Assembly (NCBI GenBank): GCA_038093515.1
Contig: JBBPSI010000028.1
Location: 1 to 64,000, forward strand
Source: Butyriboletus loyo
Taxonomy: Eukaryota; Basidiomycota; Agaricomycetes; Boletales; Boletaceae
Length of the DNA stretch: 64,000 nt
Direction of reading: 5' to 3'
Made by a program: the position numbers and the translations under genes. Each line of letters begins with the position of its first letter. Within the stretch, counting starts at the first letter, position 1. This document shows, one piece after another, positions 32,828 through 44,476 of this stretch. The notes under the pieces are model-generated. The model was given only the letters and a program-made list of their open reading frames with translations. It was not told where the DNA came from and ran no database searches.

Positions 32828-33932
32828 GGGCCACTCCTTCAGAATGGTCATTTTTGGGTACAAGGTCAATGTCTACACCACCCTAATTGGATAGAGCGCT
32901 CTTTACTCAAGTCGTTGGAAGAAACGCACGGCGGGAGAAAGCGCACGAGCCTACTAGGTCCACCCCCGTCCCTGCCATCCCAATACACGCTAGCCGCCCG
33001 TTTGACACAGCCCAGGCTCGTACGACCTACTCGTGTCATCTTGGTAACATGCAGTCTTTCCATTACTTTTCTCCCCCTCCTTGGTGTGTCTCTTCGCTCA
33101 GTTATACACAGACTGGCCTGGGGAGAAGGCCCAGGTAAGCGGATCCTCCGCATTGCACTTTTGACAGGGAGCTGGTCGACATGGACACCTGTCCTCTAAG
33201 CTGCCTGTCTTGGATTAGCAGATGCCAATGGTATCCGAGCATGGCGAGCCCCCACCGTTTTATTCCATTTGGATTGCACTCGCGATAGCGATCACTCCCA
33301 AATCTTTGGACTCGAAGGACGACTTTGAACCGAACCCGATTGGGATTCTCAGTCATCTGACTCTATTTCCGCCTCTGTAATTCCTGTCCTCTTCTTTAAT
33401 TCCAAGCTGGGTTCGAATCCGAATCTCCTCAACATCCCTTGTGGGAGTCGCCTTTAGATAGGCCATCATATGTACATGTGAACAACCACTGTAATGTTCG
33501 TGGTATCATGGTCTCTCGAGAACAAGTAAAGCATAATGGAAGGATGACTGAGCGAGCTCAGTCGAGTTCGGAGCGCTCTTCTAGCCTATCAGTAACACAG
33601 TCGCTGGTTGCCAATACGGTAGCCGAGTACTACCAGTGCCAATTGCTAGCCGTTCGACGATTCTGACAACCGTTTCACTGATTAGTAGCAACGACACATC
33701 GTCACTAGCGCTTAGATGAAAGTAGCTTGCCCCGCCACGACTAATTTGCATCTACATGGAATTTCACAGTGCCAATGCCAGTGGGCTCGCGGTCATGAGG
33801 TCTTCCAGCGCCGTCCCCGTGGCGATAGAAGGCTTTTCATGGACGTAACCCCATCGCGGGTTCGGACTCAGTGGGCCCTTCAAGGATTTATCGGAAGATA
33901 CGTAAGGTTCATTCGCTGTAGCTGCGACCATG
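32828..33932. other. Intergenic region without a confident gene
   Basis: About 1.1 kb between element B and the monooxygenase gene. Short open frames on both strands lack domains or splice logic. A GGTTCGAATCC run at 33413 resembles a tRNA B box, but no cloverleaf forms. Confidence 0.4.
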
Positions 33933-33939
33933 TATTTAA
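33933..33939 (+). promoter_or_regulatory. TATA-like box of the monooxygenase gene
   Basis: TATTTAA lies 49 bp upstream of the chosen ATG at 33988, followed by a pyrimidine-rich CATCATATCCCCCACATCCCC stretch that could be the transcription start area. Confidence 0.4.
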
Positions 33940-33987
33940 GGTTGCCTACGCATTCATCATATCCCCCACATCCCCACACACCATAGT

Positions 33988-36628
33988 ATGAGCAACGACC
34001 CCTACCCTCAGCACCTTCCTACCCTTGAGCGGTTGGGCGTAGACGAGCCTATCGTGACCTCGGCTACAGAGGTTGCAACAGCTTGGTTTGATGCATTCTC
34101 AAGTGCTGTTGCGTCGTCTGATATCGCTGCGATCATCGATCTCTTTCTTGTCGATGGTTTTTGGAAGGACACTTTGGCGTTAACCTGGGACTTTAGAACC
34201 ATCGAGGGCAGAGATGCGATCAAGAATCTTCTCGATCATCGTCTCGCTCCTACAGGTCTCGTAGATCTCCGTCTCAGCCACGAGCCACTCCGTGCTCCGG
34301 AGATTCAGAAGATTTTCCCCGATCTATTCCTGTTGCGTCTCACCTTTGATTTTCAAACCAAGGTTGGAAAGGGCACCGGCGTTTGCTACTTAGCTCCTGT
34401 GCCTGGTGCAAAGTGGAAGGCGTACACGCTCTACACTTGCTTGCATTCCCTCAACGATTTCCCCGAGCTAGTAAGGTGCAGATGCTCAAGTCGATGTAAT
34501 CAAGCTGATCCTGAATGTAGATCGGTCCTCTTCGCCAACAAACCGCTGAACATGGCACTTGGGAAGAGAGACGTCGTCGCGAGGTGGAACTTGTCGATGG
34601 GGATCCGACCGTGCTCATAGTTGGCGCGGGTCACACTGGCCTCGAGATCGCTGCGAGACTGAAATATCTCGGGGTGACCCACCTAGTCATCGACAAGAAG
34701 GCTCGGGTTGGTGATAACGTAAGTTGCCGCTCAACTTTCTTTGTGTACTGTCGCCGTCGGATTCACAAAAATATTTAGTGGAGAGACCGTTACAAAGCGC
34801 TATGCTTACACGATACGATCTGGTATAACCAGACTCCATACTTACCGTGAGTCACGGTGAGATGTGGGTTTAGGCTCTCTTTCACAAATGTGCTTTCAGG
34901 TTCCCACCAACCTGGCCCGTATTCAGTCCAGCTGGAAAGGTACGAGCGAGCGATCCCAGGATCTCTGTTTCGTGTCAGATCTATCGAACGCTGATACCAT
35001 TGTTGGATTAGCTTGCCGATTGGTTGGAGGGTTACGCCAATTCACTTGAGCTCAACGTATGGACTTCGTCCGTCATCACCAAGACAGAGTGGGACGACAA
35101 CCTGAAAACGTGGACTGTCGAAATCGACAGAGGTGGAGAGGGAACTCGAATTCTCAAGGTGAAACATCTCGTCTTTGCGACCGGCTTTGGAGGTCGTCCA
35201 AAATTGCCAGATATCCCAGGCAAGGTAACGTTTTGCAGCTTTGCTTCCCAAGGTCATCTCGTTCATATTCCTTCTCAGGCGGATTTCAAGGGGGAAGCGA
35301 TTCATTCCTCGGAATACACCTCTGCATCGAATTACATTGGAAAAAAGGCGGTCGTCGTTGGTGCTTGCACCTCTAGTATGTCACAAGATGGAAACCGGGG
35401 GGTATCTTGTCTAATACAAGTTCAAAGGTCACGATATCTCCCAGGACTTCTTCAATCACGGAGTCGATATCACAATGTGAGCCATGTCAGATTGCACTGC
35501 AGAGACTGACGTTACAATCTTCTAGGTACCAGCGCTCATCGACGTTCGTCGTTTCAGTTGAGGCGATCATGCAGTTGCTTGGCGGTATGTCACCTTGTCC
35601 AGACCTGCAAACCGCGCATGTTCACACTCTTTATTCGACAGGAATCTACAACGAATCTGTCCCAACCGATCTCGCGGATATATACAACGCTTGTCTCCCC
35701 AATGCTGTGGTGAGACGCATTCACCAACGCGTCGTGCCCTACACTATACAGACCACGGATAAGTGAGTAAAGATCCCCGAGATAAGACGTGTTCTTGACA
35801 ACGTGCTTGCTCCCACAAAATACAGAGAAATCATGGATGGTCTCGCGAAAGTAGGGTTCAAGACGAATCTCGGAGGAGATGATGCAGGCCTCGTCCAGCT
35901 TTTGTATACACGGGCGGGAGGATACTACATTGGCAAGTCGACGAAGATGGTGGTCGACGTTCGCGTCCTCACCTTGCTTTTTTGGTAGATACCGGAACGA
36001 GCAAACACATCATGGATGGTGATATCAAGGTCAAGAACGGGAGCGCTATCGAGCGCTTTACCGAGATCGGACTCGAGTTTGCGGACGGGACGACGCTCGA
36101 GGCAGACGTCGTGATCTTCTCGACCGGGTAAGCCCGCGCTTCAACGCTCTTTTTTCTCCGCGTTACAAAGTTACCCCCGGTTACCGGATCTGAGACGTAT
36201 TCCCCCGTATGTGCGCTCTTTAGATATGGAGACGTGCGCGACAGCATGCGCGAAAGCTGTGCTCCGCACGTCGCGGACAAGGTCAAGCCAGTGTGGGGCC
36301 TCTCAGAGGAAGGGGAGGTGAACAGTGTTTGGAGGGAATGTGGCCATGACGGCATATGGTTCGGCGTCGGTACGTCATTGTCATCGTCGTCGTCGCACAG
36401 CAGCTTTCATGTTTTGACGTATGGACTCGTTCGGTGGGGGAAAAAAAAAATACAGGTAACTTGGGGTCGTCACGTTTCCACAGTCGACATCTCGCGTTGC
36501 GTAAGTGATTCCTTACGTTTACATACATCGACGAGGGATATCGCATCGCTGATCATGAGGGGGATCGGATCACAGAAATCAAGGCCATCGAAGCTGGCAT
36601 TTTGAAGAGGTCGGAGGTCAAGTTTTGA
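33988..36628 (+). CDS. Flavin-containing monooxygenase (FMO-like) with N-terminal NTF2-like domain
   Basis: Fourteen exons join in frame to a 605-residue protein. Residues about 20-160 form an NTF2/SnoaL-like domain (TAWFDAFSSAVASSDIAAII). Next comes the FAD-binding fingerprint VLIVGAGHTGLEIAARL, then DRYKALCLHDTIWYNQTPYL and the FMO signature-like FKGEAIHSSEY. The NADPH-site Rossmann motif reads VVVGACTSSHDIS, with Cys where the second Gly of GxG is usual. VVIFSTGYGDVR is the late FATGY-type motif, and the C-terminus HSRHLALQIKAIEAG matches the family. Such fungal enzymes oxygenate N, S or carbonyl carbons; the substrate cannot be told. The intron at 35933-35988 begins GCAAGT (GC-AG). No biosynthetic cluster is evident around it. 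Confidence 0.88.
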
Positions 36629-36905
36629 ACGGAAGAAAAGAACGAGCGCGATGGCACGATCGAACGCACGAGACGCGCTGATCGTCAATAACCACCGGAC
36701 CGATATCAAAAACAAGCTAGGGACAGATTCAGTACCTGGTCCTGGAGTCGTCCAAAACAACCCCTTCTAGAGCCCACTGAACCAAAGAGAGAACAATGAC
36801 ATTTTGTATGGTATTATACAATCTACGAGATGATTGTGACGTGACAAAGAACAAAGTGTCTCAGAGTGCTTCAATGATGCCATAAGTACATGGTCGTTCC
36901 AACAC

Positions 36906-38631
36906 TTATCTGTCTAGGGTATGCTTCTCCCGCACTTCGGAAGGTGGCGGACGTAACCACGTCAGGCATCGCAAGCCGCCTCTTCGAATGGTTCGTGCTC
37001 CTTCCGCGACGAACACCACGACACAGTGCACACTATACACGATGAATTGGAGGCTGACGAGTAGACCAGTGATGAACGACATGACTAGCACTGCAGTGGG
37101 CCATGCAGTCCACGCTACCGATAACAGGAAGATCATCAGTGCCAAAGCAGATGTAAACATGCAAAGCGCCGGTATCCGTGCCGAAATACAGAAAAACAGG
37201 TATTTGCCGTAGACGTCTAGGGCCATTTTCTGACGAGAGGACGTAAGACCGTTTGATTCCACACGAATAACACTAGCGAACAGAACGCTCACTTGGAATT
37301 TCGTCGAGGTTACGTTGCAGTAGGCGAGTAAAAACCAGGCATCTATTGCGAGACCGATACCAGAGGCGACACTACCGACAGCGATGGCTCTCCTGGCAAA
37401 ATTGTTGATGGCAAAAACGGAAGCTGATGAGAATCCGAACACGCCAGCCTCGAGCCTTGAGCAATCTAGTCAGTGAATAGTTTCCTTTCCGAAGTCGGTT
37501 TCATACCCTGACAGAGCTACGAGCTATTCCAAGGTCAGTTGAGGTCCTATCTTTGAAACATAATTTCCTTACCGATCCACCGACAAACCTCCATTCTGCA
37601 CACAATTCAGTCAAAACACGCTCATACTCTGAATCTACTCGGGCTTCTCGGAGCTCGCGGTAAGGTGAGAACGAGTCCACGATAGAGTCTATAGTTGAAA
37701 TTTGGGAATCTATAGATATAGTTTCCGTGTACGCCGGCAGTATCGATGCTGCAAACCAGTGTTTATGATCTGTAACTTGGACACGAGTGCTGTCTTCACT
37801 GTCTGAGAGTTGAGACACGACGTTAGGGTCATTGTCCCGATGCTTGAGTAACGGATCCCGTTCGTCCTCGGATCGCGCATGGTCGGAATCGGACCAGTAA
37901 CCGTTATACACTTTTGGCTCGGGGCGATGCGCTTCCGACCACTCAAAGCTTGAATCCTCACCAGAGTCGGATGTCGGTGAACTAGGGTATTCTGGCATCA
38001 TACGATTTTGTTACCCACTCATACATGAAAGGGATACCTTACCTTGATCCTCAGGCTCCTCATTAAGCATACCCAACCCAATATCATCTTGAACACAAGT
38101 TGATTGCGCCTCACACACTCCAGGCAAATCGAGTTTTGCAACTAAAAGGATCATGGCGAGTTTGGCATTATTCGCTCCACCCTTTTGCCGCGAGACACCA
38201 TTCAGTTTTATCTCGATACCTTGTCATGACGTTAGATAGGCCATTCGGACATTTGAGTGTCAGTTCGAACTGACTTTCTTTCTTGCACTGTTGTTGAGCT
38301 TGAAGCCGTGCCAATTCTTGCAACGTACAACATGCATTCGCTACAAGATTCCTCTTTTTGTTCTTTTTCTTGCTTGCCGCCCGGTGATACACGCATATGT
38401 CTATCCGTGAGGACGCATCGACGTCGTGACTGGGTGCGCGATGTGAGGTTCGGGCCATGAGAAGCGGTACGTTTGCATGCGCTCACAATTGAAAGCATTG
38501 CTTCGAGTTGGGGTTTTGCCCATCGCATCCGAGGCTCAATTCATGGCATTGATGATCGCCAACGGTCACCGATATTATTGGACGCCAGGACTTCTCTCTT
38601 CGCAAGTGTTGAAGCCCGCGAGCGCGCACGA
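36906..38631 (-). CDS. C2-domain protein with C-terminal membrane segments (agaric-type, function unknown)
   Basis: By splicing, a C2-like N-terminus (KSWRPIISVTVGDHQCHELS, then SSRIDICVYHRAASKKKNKK) continues as IEIKLNGVSRQKGGANNAKL and MILLVAKLDLPG. An acidic linker follows (EYPSSPTSDSGEDSS, DERDPLLKH). The last exon (37442-36906) holds about four hydrophobic helices (AIAVGSVASGIGLAIDAWFL, ALALMIFLLSVAWTAWPTAV, LVMSFITGLLVSLQFIVY). The layout suggests a peripheral calcium or lipid-binding domain tethered to a membrane, but no function is known to me. Exon joins around 38001-38040 (phase 1) and 38230-38280 were chosen because they restore one frame. The 5' end is incomplete: the first readable exon starts at an acceptor near 38631 and the ATG is not identified. 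The family identity is inferred. Confidence 0.55.
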
Positions 38632-38869
38632 CTAAGGAGCGAGGTCAACAAGCATAGCCCAGAGCCAAACAAGTATGCGTTGCATACCGGTGAATGTCCA
38701 GGGTCTATGAGATCTCGGTGAGTATCGAAAAGCGAGGCAGAGATATGCAAGGGTCGGCCTACCTATCGCTGGTAAGGAAGTTAGACATGAGATTCTGAGC
38801 GATTATGTCATCCAATTACGAGGCAACACTTTGGGTTTGATGGAACCAAAACGAGCCGGTTCGTAACGT

Positions 38870-39390
38870 TCTTTGAACCTTGGTCGGTCCGGACTCCGGA
38901 TCGTCTCCGTAGCCTGCAGTCGCCATTAGTAATCACACGGACTGCACTTTATCGCGCTCCTGTGTAACTGCTGACTGCCATTGAGGTAGGACCCTAGACG
39001 CTGATCATGTAACAGACAATCCAGCCACATCACTAGACTTCGAACGGAGAGCATTCACTGCCAAGTGTATGGAATTATCATTGCCGTATGTTCTTCACTG
39101 AGGCGGTAGTACAGTGTTACAGGCAGATGGGACTCTCTAGTAACTATCATCAAATTTCCAGGCTGATTAATTTGTGTCTGCTAATGCGGGCGAGATGCTG
39201 CATTTCCGGCCCTGCTACGGGCATGCAGTTAGGGGATCCGGAGCCTACGGGCAGGTGACGGGGTCGCATCTCTAAGTATAGATCACCCTCGTCGCGTCGT
39301 TTAACATTGTTGAGAACACCTCCGAACACTTCCTTTTCTCGTACTCCAGTCTCCAGCACGAAATTTGCGGGACCCACCAGATAAAATCCA
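38870..39390 (+). repeat. Inverted repeat 1, left arm
   Basis: This arm matches, in reverse complement, 46148-46480 and a further piece near 45890-45945. Shared phrases include CATGTAACAGACAATCCAGC, ATGCGGGCGAGATGCTGCAT and GGCAGGTGACGGGGTCGCAT. The left arm carries about 110 bp extra near 39043-39170. No TG/CA or short terminal inverted ends were seen. Confidence 0.75.
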
Positions 39391-39487
39391 CTGTCATACC
39401 CTGCACGCCAGTCACGCCGATGCATTTACATCGATGATCATAAGAGCAAGGGAACTAAGGCCAAAAAGCATGCGATACAAGGATAGA

Positions 39488-39638
39488 TAATTAGCCGCAG
39501 AGGCTTAACGCCTTTGGCAGGTTGGCCCGGAATGTCAGGTTTTATCTATATACCCACCGTTATCAGACCGTTGACAGACTAGTATGTAGTGATCTCTTGG
39601 TCTATTGCGCCACCACCGCCGTTGACGTTGTTAGCTGG
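39488..39638 (+). repeat. Inverted repeat 2, left arm
   Basis: About 150 bp match the reverse complement of 42596-42747, for example GCAGAGGCTTAACGCCTTTG and GGTTGGCCCGGAATGTCAGG. Differences are substitutions and small gaps, by eye roughly 15-20 percent. Confidence 0.75.
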
Positions 39639-41229
39639 ATTCGTACAATTTCATCGTGATCCTCCCGTGGCGTCCCATGTAGAATGCGATAACAATGATC
39701 CGCAGTGACCGTGACGATCCCCGATTTTTGTCTGATGACTAGGTTAGGACAGCGATTGTGCCCCAAACCTCATACTCTCTCTGGGAGAGCTGAGTATGGT
39801 CCAGCTTCCCGAGCCGTTGTCGAAGGCATGACACGCGCGCAAAGTAAGGTCCACCGCATGTCACCCTCAGAAGCCACATGCCAGCAGGGAGGTCCCCCGG
39901 GTTAAATGTACACGAGCATGCACCCCCACTGAGGTCTCGTGGGGTTTCACATCAACGGAGGCATGCGCGGATTGGAAGTAACTTGGCTGTAGGATGTAAC
40001 CATCGAATGTCGAGAAATCTATCTCGCCATAATTTTTCCACTTCTTCTTGATAGGTCCTCCGATTTGTGTCCGTTACTTCCATGTTAACTTGGGCCTGCC
40101 TTTCTCATTGACACCGTATATCAGAATTGACGTTACTTGGGTGGAATGTAAAATTCGTGCGGTCGATTTGTGTGTACGTGCGCGAGGTTATAGAGTACAG
40201 TGACATGTCCCCCCCATCAAGCGTTCACACGGCGGGCAGGATGGTTAGAGAAAATATTAATCTCTCTTGTCGCTTCCCACCTCAGACTGGAATCCCTACA
40301 ACTAAAAATCACCACAAGCCCGTCACTTGCATAGCCAACTCGAACAATTATTTTATTCCGTGGATGCTTGGCGTCAGGCTGCATGCCATACCCAAGCGTT
40401 CAAGCTACCCGTTGCGGGTCGTCACAACTCCAGTTCAGGTTCCATCCCCACTTCCCCCCCACTTCCCCCCCACTTCGCTTCGACGGACGTAGATGGCCGG
40501 GGGTACCATCCGTTGTCCTGTAATATGAACTCTGTGTAATTGGTTCGCCCTGGCCTCGGTCTCACCCGCAATTCGACGAATCCCACAGACCGTGAGTGAG
40601 TCGTCTCCCCGCACCATCTGACGACCAACCCTCTGCCATTAGGTCCCTTCGAATATCACGGCCACTTTTTTGTGGTCGTGGTGGGGTTGAATTTGATTTC
40701 ACCGACACAACAAATACCGGATATAAAGCAAACCCACGCACTCGACGGTGAATCGACTGGTTTCCAACGATACGTTCCAATCTTCTGACATCGGCTCAGA
40801 TTTCAGGCTCAATGCACTCTTTGATATCACTGTCACGAATACCTCGGGTCAGCAGTGCCCAGGCGGACATGAAGACGGGGCTCTGGATTGGCTGGGGCGT
40901 TTCCCGCGAGTTCGTGGTGTGCCCTAAAGTGCATCCGTCTCATTTTATGCCCTAGTATTGGTCCGAACATTAGCAGGCGACGTCAGGCTGGACGCTTCTC
41001 TGGTTTGGAACGCACCGCCGCCTGAGGGACAACTAACTGGGTCATCAGAGTGACCCGAGGTGGGGAAATATCGCGTCATTCCACTTGGCACTCATCCAAC
41101 CTCCCCTCATCGAAACCGCCAGCGGAAACTGGGAAAGTTGAAGGTCGGAAGAAGCTAGAGGTACGCATTTCTTCTTTTACTTCCCGCCTTTCAGCTGATT
41201 AGCTTCTCAGCTTTTCCAACTGATAGCTC
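39639..41229. other. Gene-poor stretch between repeats
   Basis: No open frame here shows a domain or splice pattern. A short C-rich tandem repeat (CACTTCCCCCC two or three times) lies at about 40447-40480. The area is probably decayed repeat sequence. Confidence 0.4.
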
Positions 41230-42080
41230 TTGAATCTGCAATGCCAAGGTAGTCGCGTCAAGACCAAACGAATGATCCACACTCACGAAGCAGATGCCAG
41301 ATTATATATCCTTTTCGACCAGTGCGTTGGTAACGTGCGAATTATTGCGCTGCTATCCAGCATGGCATTGCCTTGGTCTTTAATCAGTGGAGAAGTAGTA
41401 GTGTGTCTTTCCAAGCTGTATGTGGTCACATGGATTCGGGGACAAGAATGTTTACGATCTTGAATTCGTAGGACAACGACCCAATGGTTCCAAGTCATAC
41501 ATAAGCATCACGTAAACAATCGGTGTGTAGAATGGCAACGCTTCGTGCTCATGAGTTAATGCCTTTACAGGGATTATCTGGACTGAAAGCACACAGCTCG
41601 GCACCAAGCTGTCCCCAGAGTCGTTTCACCCGATCTAAGAATAATTCAAAAGACACCCTATTTCATCGTTTTCGAACTCGCTCGCTGTTAACATCAATCG
41701 TGGAGAAGTATCAACAAGGTCGCTGAGTTTCGCAACTCCGACAAGCTTCGCGAGCCGAAGATACATACCACACCGTTTCTCGTGGTGTTAACAGATGTAC
41801 TTTCTGACCTGTACTTCGACACGTTTAGTGAGGCGATTGACTGTTTCTATCGATTGTTCGAGGTATCCTCTATCCATGCCCGTGTAACTCTGCTCTAAAC
41901 ATCTTTCAAGGGGCTTTTATTCATGCACTGACATCACGTTACGCATCTGTGCGGACCAATTCGAGATCTCATTCTGCGACAGAGGTTGTATGAGTAAAAA
42001 CATCGTGCTCAATCCAAGCGAGCCCGCCCACCCCATGAAGGTTGTCTTCGAAAGAGACTACAGTGTTTTTTTACGCGCAT
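41230..42080 (+). pseudogene. Decayed copy of the nearby protein-kinase-like gene
   Basis: Fragments align in order with the intact gene at 44477-45828. KTKRMIHTHEADARLYIL (41260) matches the KRIKRGDHPYEADIALYF region. YFDTFSEAIDCFYRLFE (41815) matches RFDTIGEAVECFRQLFE. GLLFMH and CMSKNIVLNPSEPAHPMK (about 41990) match the GLQFMH and DCMNRNIMLDP catalytic-loop region. Frames shift between the pieces and stops occur. It has the same orientation as the intact gene. Confidence 0.7.
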
Positions 42081-42595
42081 CGTCAGAGACGAATCACGGA
42101 AATCCTGATGAGGGGAGGTGACAAGGAAGTCCCATAATTTCAAAGCTCAGTCGAGCCTTGTAATCTATCCCGTCGGATGTCTCTTGCCTTGGAAATGCAA
42201 GTACGACACATGGTCTAGGCCGATCCTACGAAGTGACTCAATATGGAGGAAGTACTTGGTCGGTTTGACGAGGTACGACAGAGCCTGAGAAGCTGGAGGT
42301 CGTGTTCGCGGATCGTGGATAACGGGTCGCTCTGAGTCGTCTTGTTTCTCACTAGATGTGGCGCGTTGCGTTGTCGCTAGAGGCGTCCCGCCTACACCTA
42401 CCCCACGATTGGAGCATCTAAAACGGCCGGCGAGAACGGCGAATTGATGAGGGGCAACTTCACGTCGGGGCATTTGCACGATGGGTGGGGGGCACGGCAG
42501 GGGCACAGGAGCCCCTGGGCCTTAGGCTAGATCGTTCGTCCTACATATGGTAGATTACCCCCCACAAGGGACAAAATGGATTTTTTTTAAAAGTG

Positions 42596-42747
42596 AACGT
42601 CAACGACGGGTGGTGGCGCAATAGCCCAAGAGATCACAATACGTACTGGTCAAGTGCCAGGTCAACGGTCTGATAACAGTGGCTACATAGATAAGACCTG
42701 ACATTCCGGGCCAACCTGCCAAAGGCGTTAAGCCTCTGCAGCTAATT
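42596..42747 (-). repeat. Inverted repeat 2, right arm
   Basis: Reverse complement partner of 39488-39638, about 3 kb away. The kinase pseudogene lies between the two arms. Confidence 0.75.
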
Positions 42748-42922
42748 CACGACTGGCGTGTAGGTGGAAAACGCGATAGCAACAATTACACATTCATTAC
42801 GGCTACAGGAAGGTATTAAACAGAATGGGGTGGGGGAGAATGCGAGTGACATTATGGCGCAGGCTCCTGAGTAATCGATGCTAGGGAGATGTCATTATCA
42901 CACTATTTGAAAGCGATCGATA

Positions 42923-43957
42923 CTAACCTCCACTGTTCCCTGAGCCACGGTTAACTGTGAATCCATTGAGATTCGAATTTGTTGTCACTATGGAGTTATG
43001 GTAGTTGATACTGATCTGATTGATTATTTGGGGACTTGTCGGACGGGATCGCTGTAGATCGCTGGAGGCAGGGGACATTTGGTTGCTTTCATCAGCGTCA
43101 GAACCCACATCTAGGCTGAGTAAACTTTCAGTGTTGGCGAGAGTGATTGCATCTTCGTCTATTTAGATCAGTCATTATCCCGCCCGACTACCTCAATTTT
43201 CTCACCATCACGCAGTTGTGAAATGAGGGAGTTGTCGCCAAATGGGTTTGCGGTGGCTATCGTCTCCCTTGCACCATTCATCGTTTGTTCGGCCTGGTCG
43301 GACATTCCTTCGGACAGAGGAACCACGATCCCGATGATCTTTGCACCCGGTGGTAATGGGCCTGAAGTACGACCAAAGGTGAATAATGAACCTGCAAGTC
43401 ATATAACAAGTTTAAAGCTCACCATTTACCATTCGCATTTGCGTAGTTGGAACCACTCGCACATGCTCTTCCTCTCTTTGGATCCTCTCGGACGTCCTCT
43501 AAACGAGTAGTAAATTCAGTAGATGTTGCATACCAATAGTTGTGTAACCCAACCATGGTCGTATGAAACAACTCTTTCGATGCTGCATGGAACAACCGAG
43601 CTGCTCTGTAGTTTAGAAAAGCTTTGAACGGATTGAGAGTTTTGCGATTAGCCTGTAACTTTGCCTTTTCCGCTCTCAGGCTACTATAACATGAGCAGAC
43701 ATGAGCAGGCCGTGGATAAGTACTAACGCTTCAAGTTCGATCCTCGTATTGTAAATGAAGTCGACGTTCTTGTTGAGATCGATGCCCAGTCGTTTAATCA
43801 GATCCATTTCCTCCAATGTTGCTGCAATCAGAATGTTGCCCTTGTTGATGTGGTCGTCGGCCTCATAATACGCAAGAGGAAAAACAAGTGGGTCAAACTT
43901 GGAAGCAGGGCCAAGGTCGACCTGGAGAATCGCAGCGGCGGGGTACGTGGAGGTCAT
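42923..43957 (-). CDS. Unrecognised multi-exon protein
   Basis: Several consecutive minus-strand exons look truly coding, though no family is recognised. The first starts at ATG 43957 (MTSTYPAAAILQVDLG) and includes LEEMDLIKRLGIDLNKNV. A second exon reads SLRAEKAKLQANRKTLN and FKAFLNYRAARLFHAASK. A third gives SLFTFGRTSGPLPPGAK, GIVVPLSEGMSDQAEQTM and GDNSLISQLRDGEKIEVV. The last is acidic then Asn/Ser-rich (SINYHNSIVTTNSNLNGF) and ends NRGSGNSGG at 42923. The borders between exons 1 and 2 are not fully resolved. The Asn-rich tail resembles tails in fungal accessory proteins, but no function is inferred. It sits between a kinase pseudogene and the intact kinase gene. Confidence 0.5.
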
Positions 43958-44476
43958 CGATTGGAGGTGATTTTGATTTCAGAGGTGGGGTTGGTAGCAG
44001 GTCGGACCTAGTTTTGTTTGCGGATTATAAGGGGGTTGAGACGACGGGAAAATTTGGAATTCCAGCCAGGAATGGGTAATTTCCATCTTCGAGTGGCCTC
44101 CCAGGATTTCTTTGATGGGTACTTTTCGAGGTTACGGGATTCCAGGGTGTGTGAAATGGATGCTGTGCAAGCAAACAAGGGCCGTTATCTACGAGGCAGG
44201 CAGTCAAAATCCAGAGTATCCCTCTGAAGTACGAGGGCGGGTAAGACTAGAGATACTTTCACGTCTGTGATATTCCACAAGGTTATTTACATTCAGGTTG
44301 AAGCACCCAGCGCATCCCTCCGATTGAAGCCCCGCGACGATCAGTGATAACATGTGGACCGTTGTGGGTCCGTGTTTGTGTATATTTTAGCACGAGGTTT
44401 ACACGTCTACTCTGGAACAACTGTTCAATGGCACCCTGGTCGACACTACTGTTTGCGCACTTCGGTAGTATCCATA
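43958..44476. other. Divergent intergenic region
   Basis: About 520 bp lie between two divergently read genes, so it likely holds both promoters. No clear TATA box, repeat or RNA gene stands out. Confidence 0.4.

Noticed and set aside
33405..33430. tRNA B-box-like GGTTCGAATCC
   Set aside because: No T stem, anticodon arm or acceptor stem can be formed around it on either strand.
36234..36605. A 123-codon plus-strand open frame
   Set aside because: It reads through two introns of the monooxygenase gene; splicing gives the conserved C-terminus instead.
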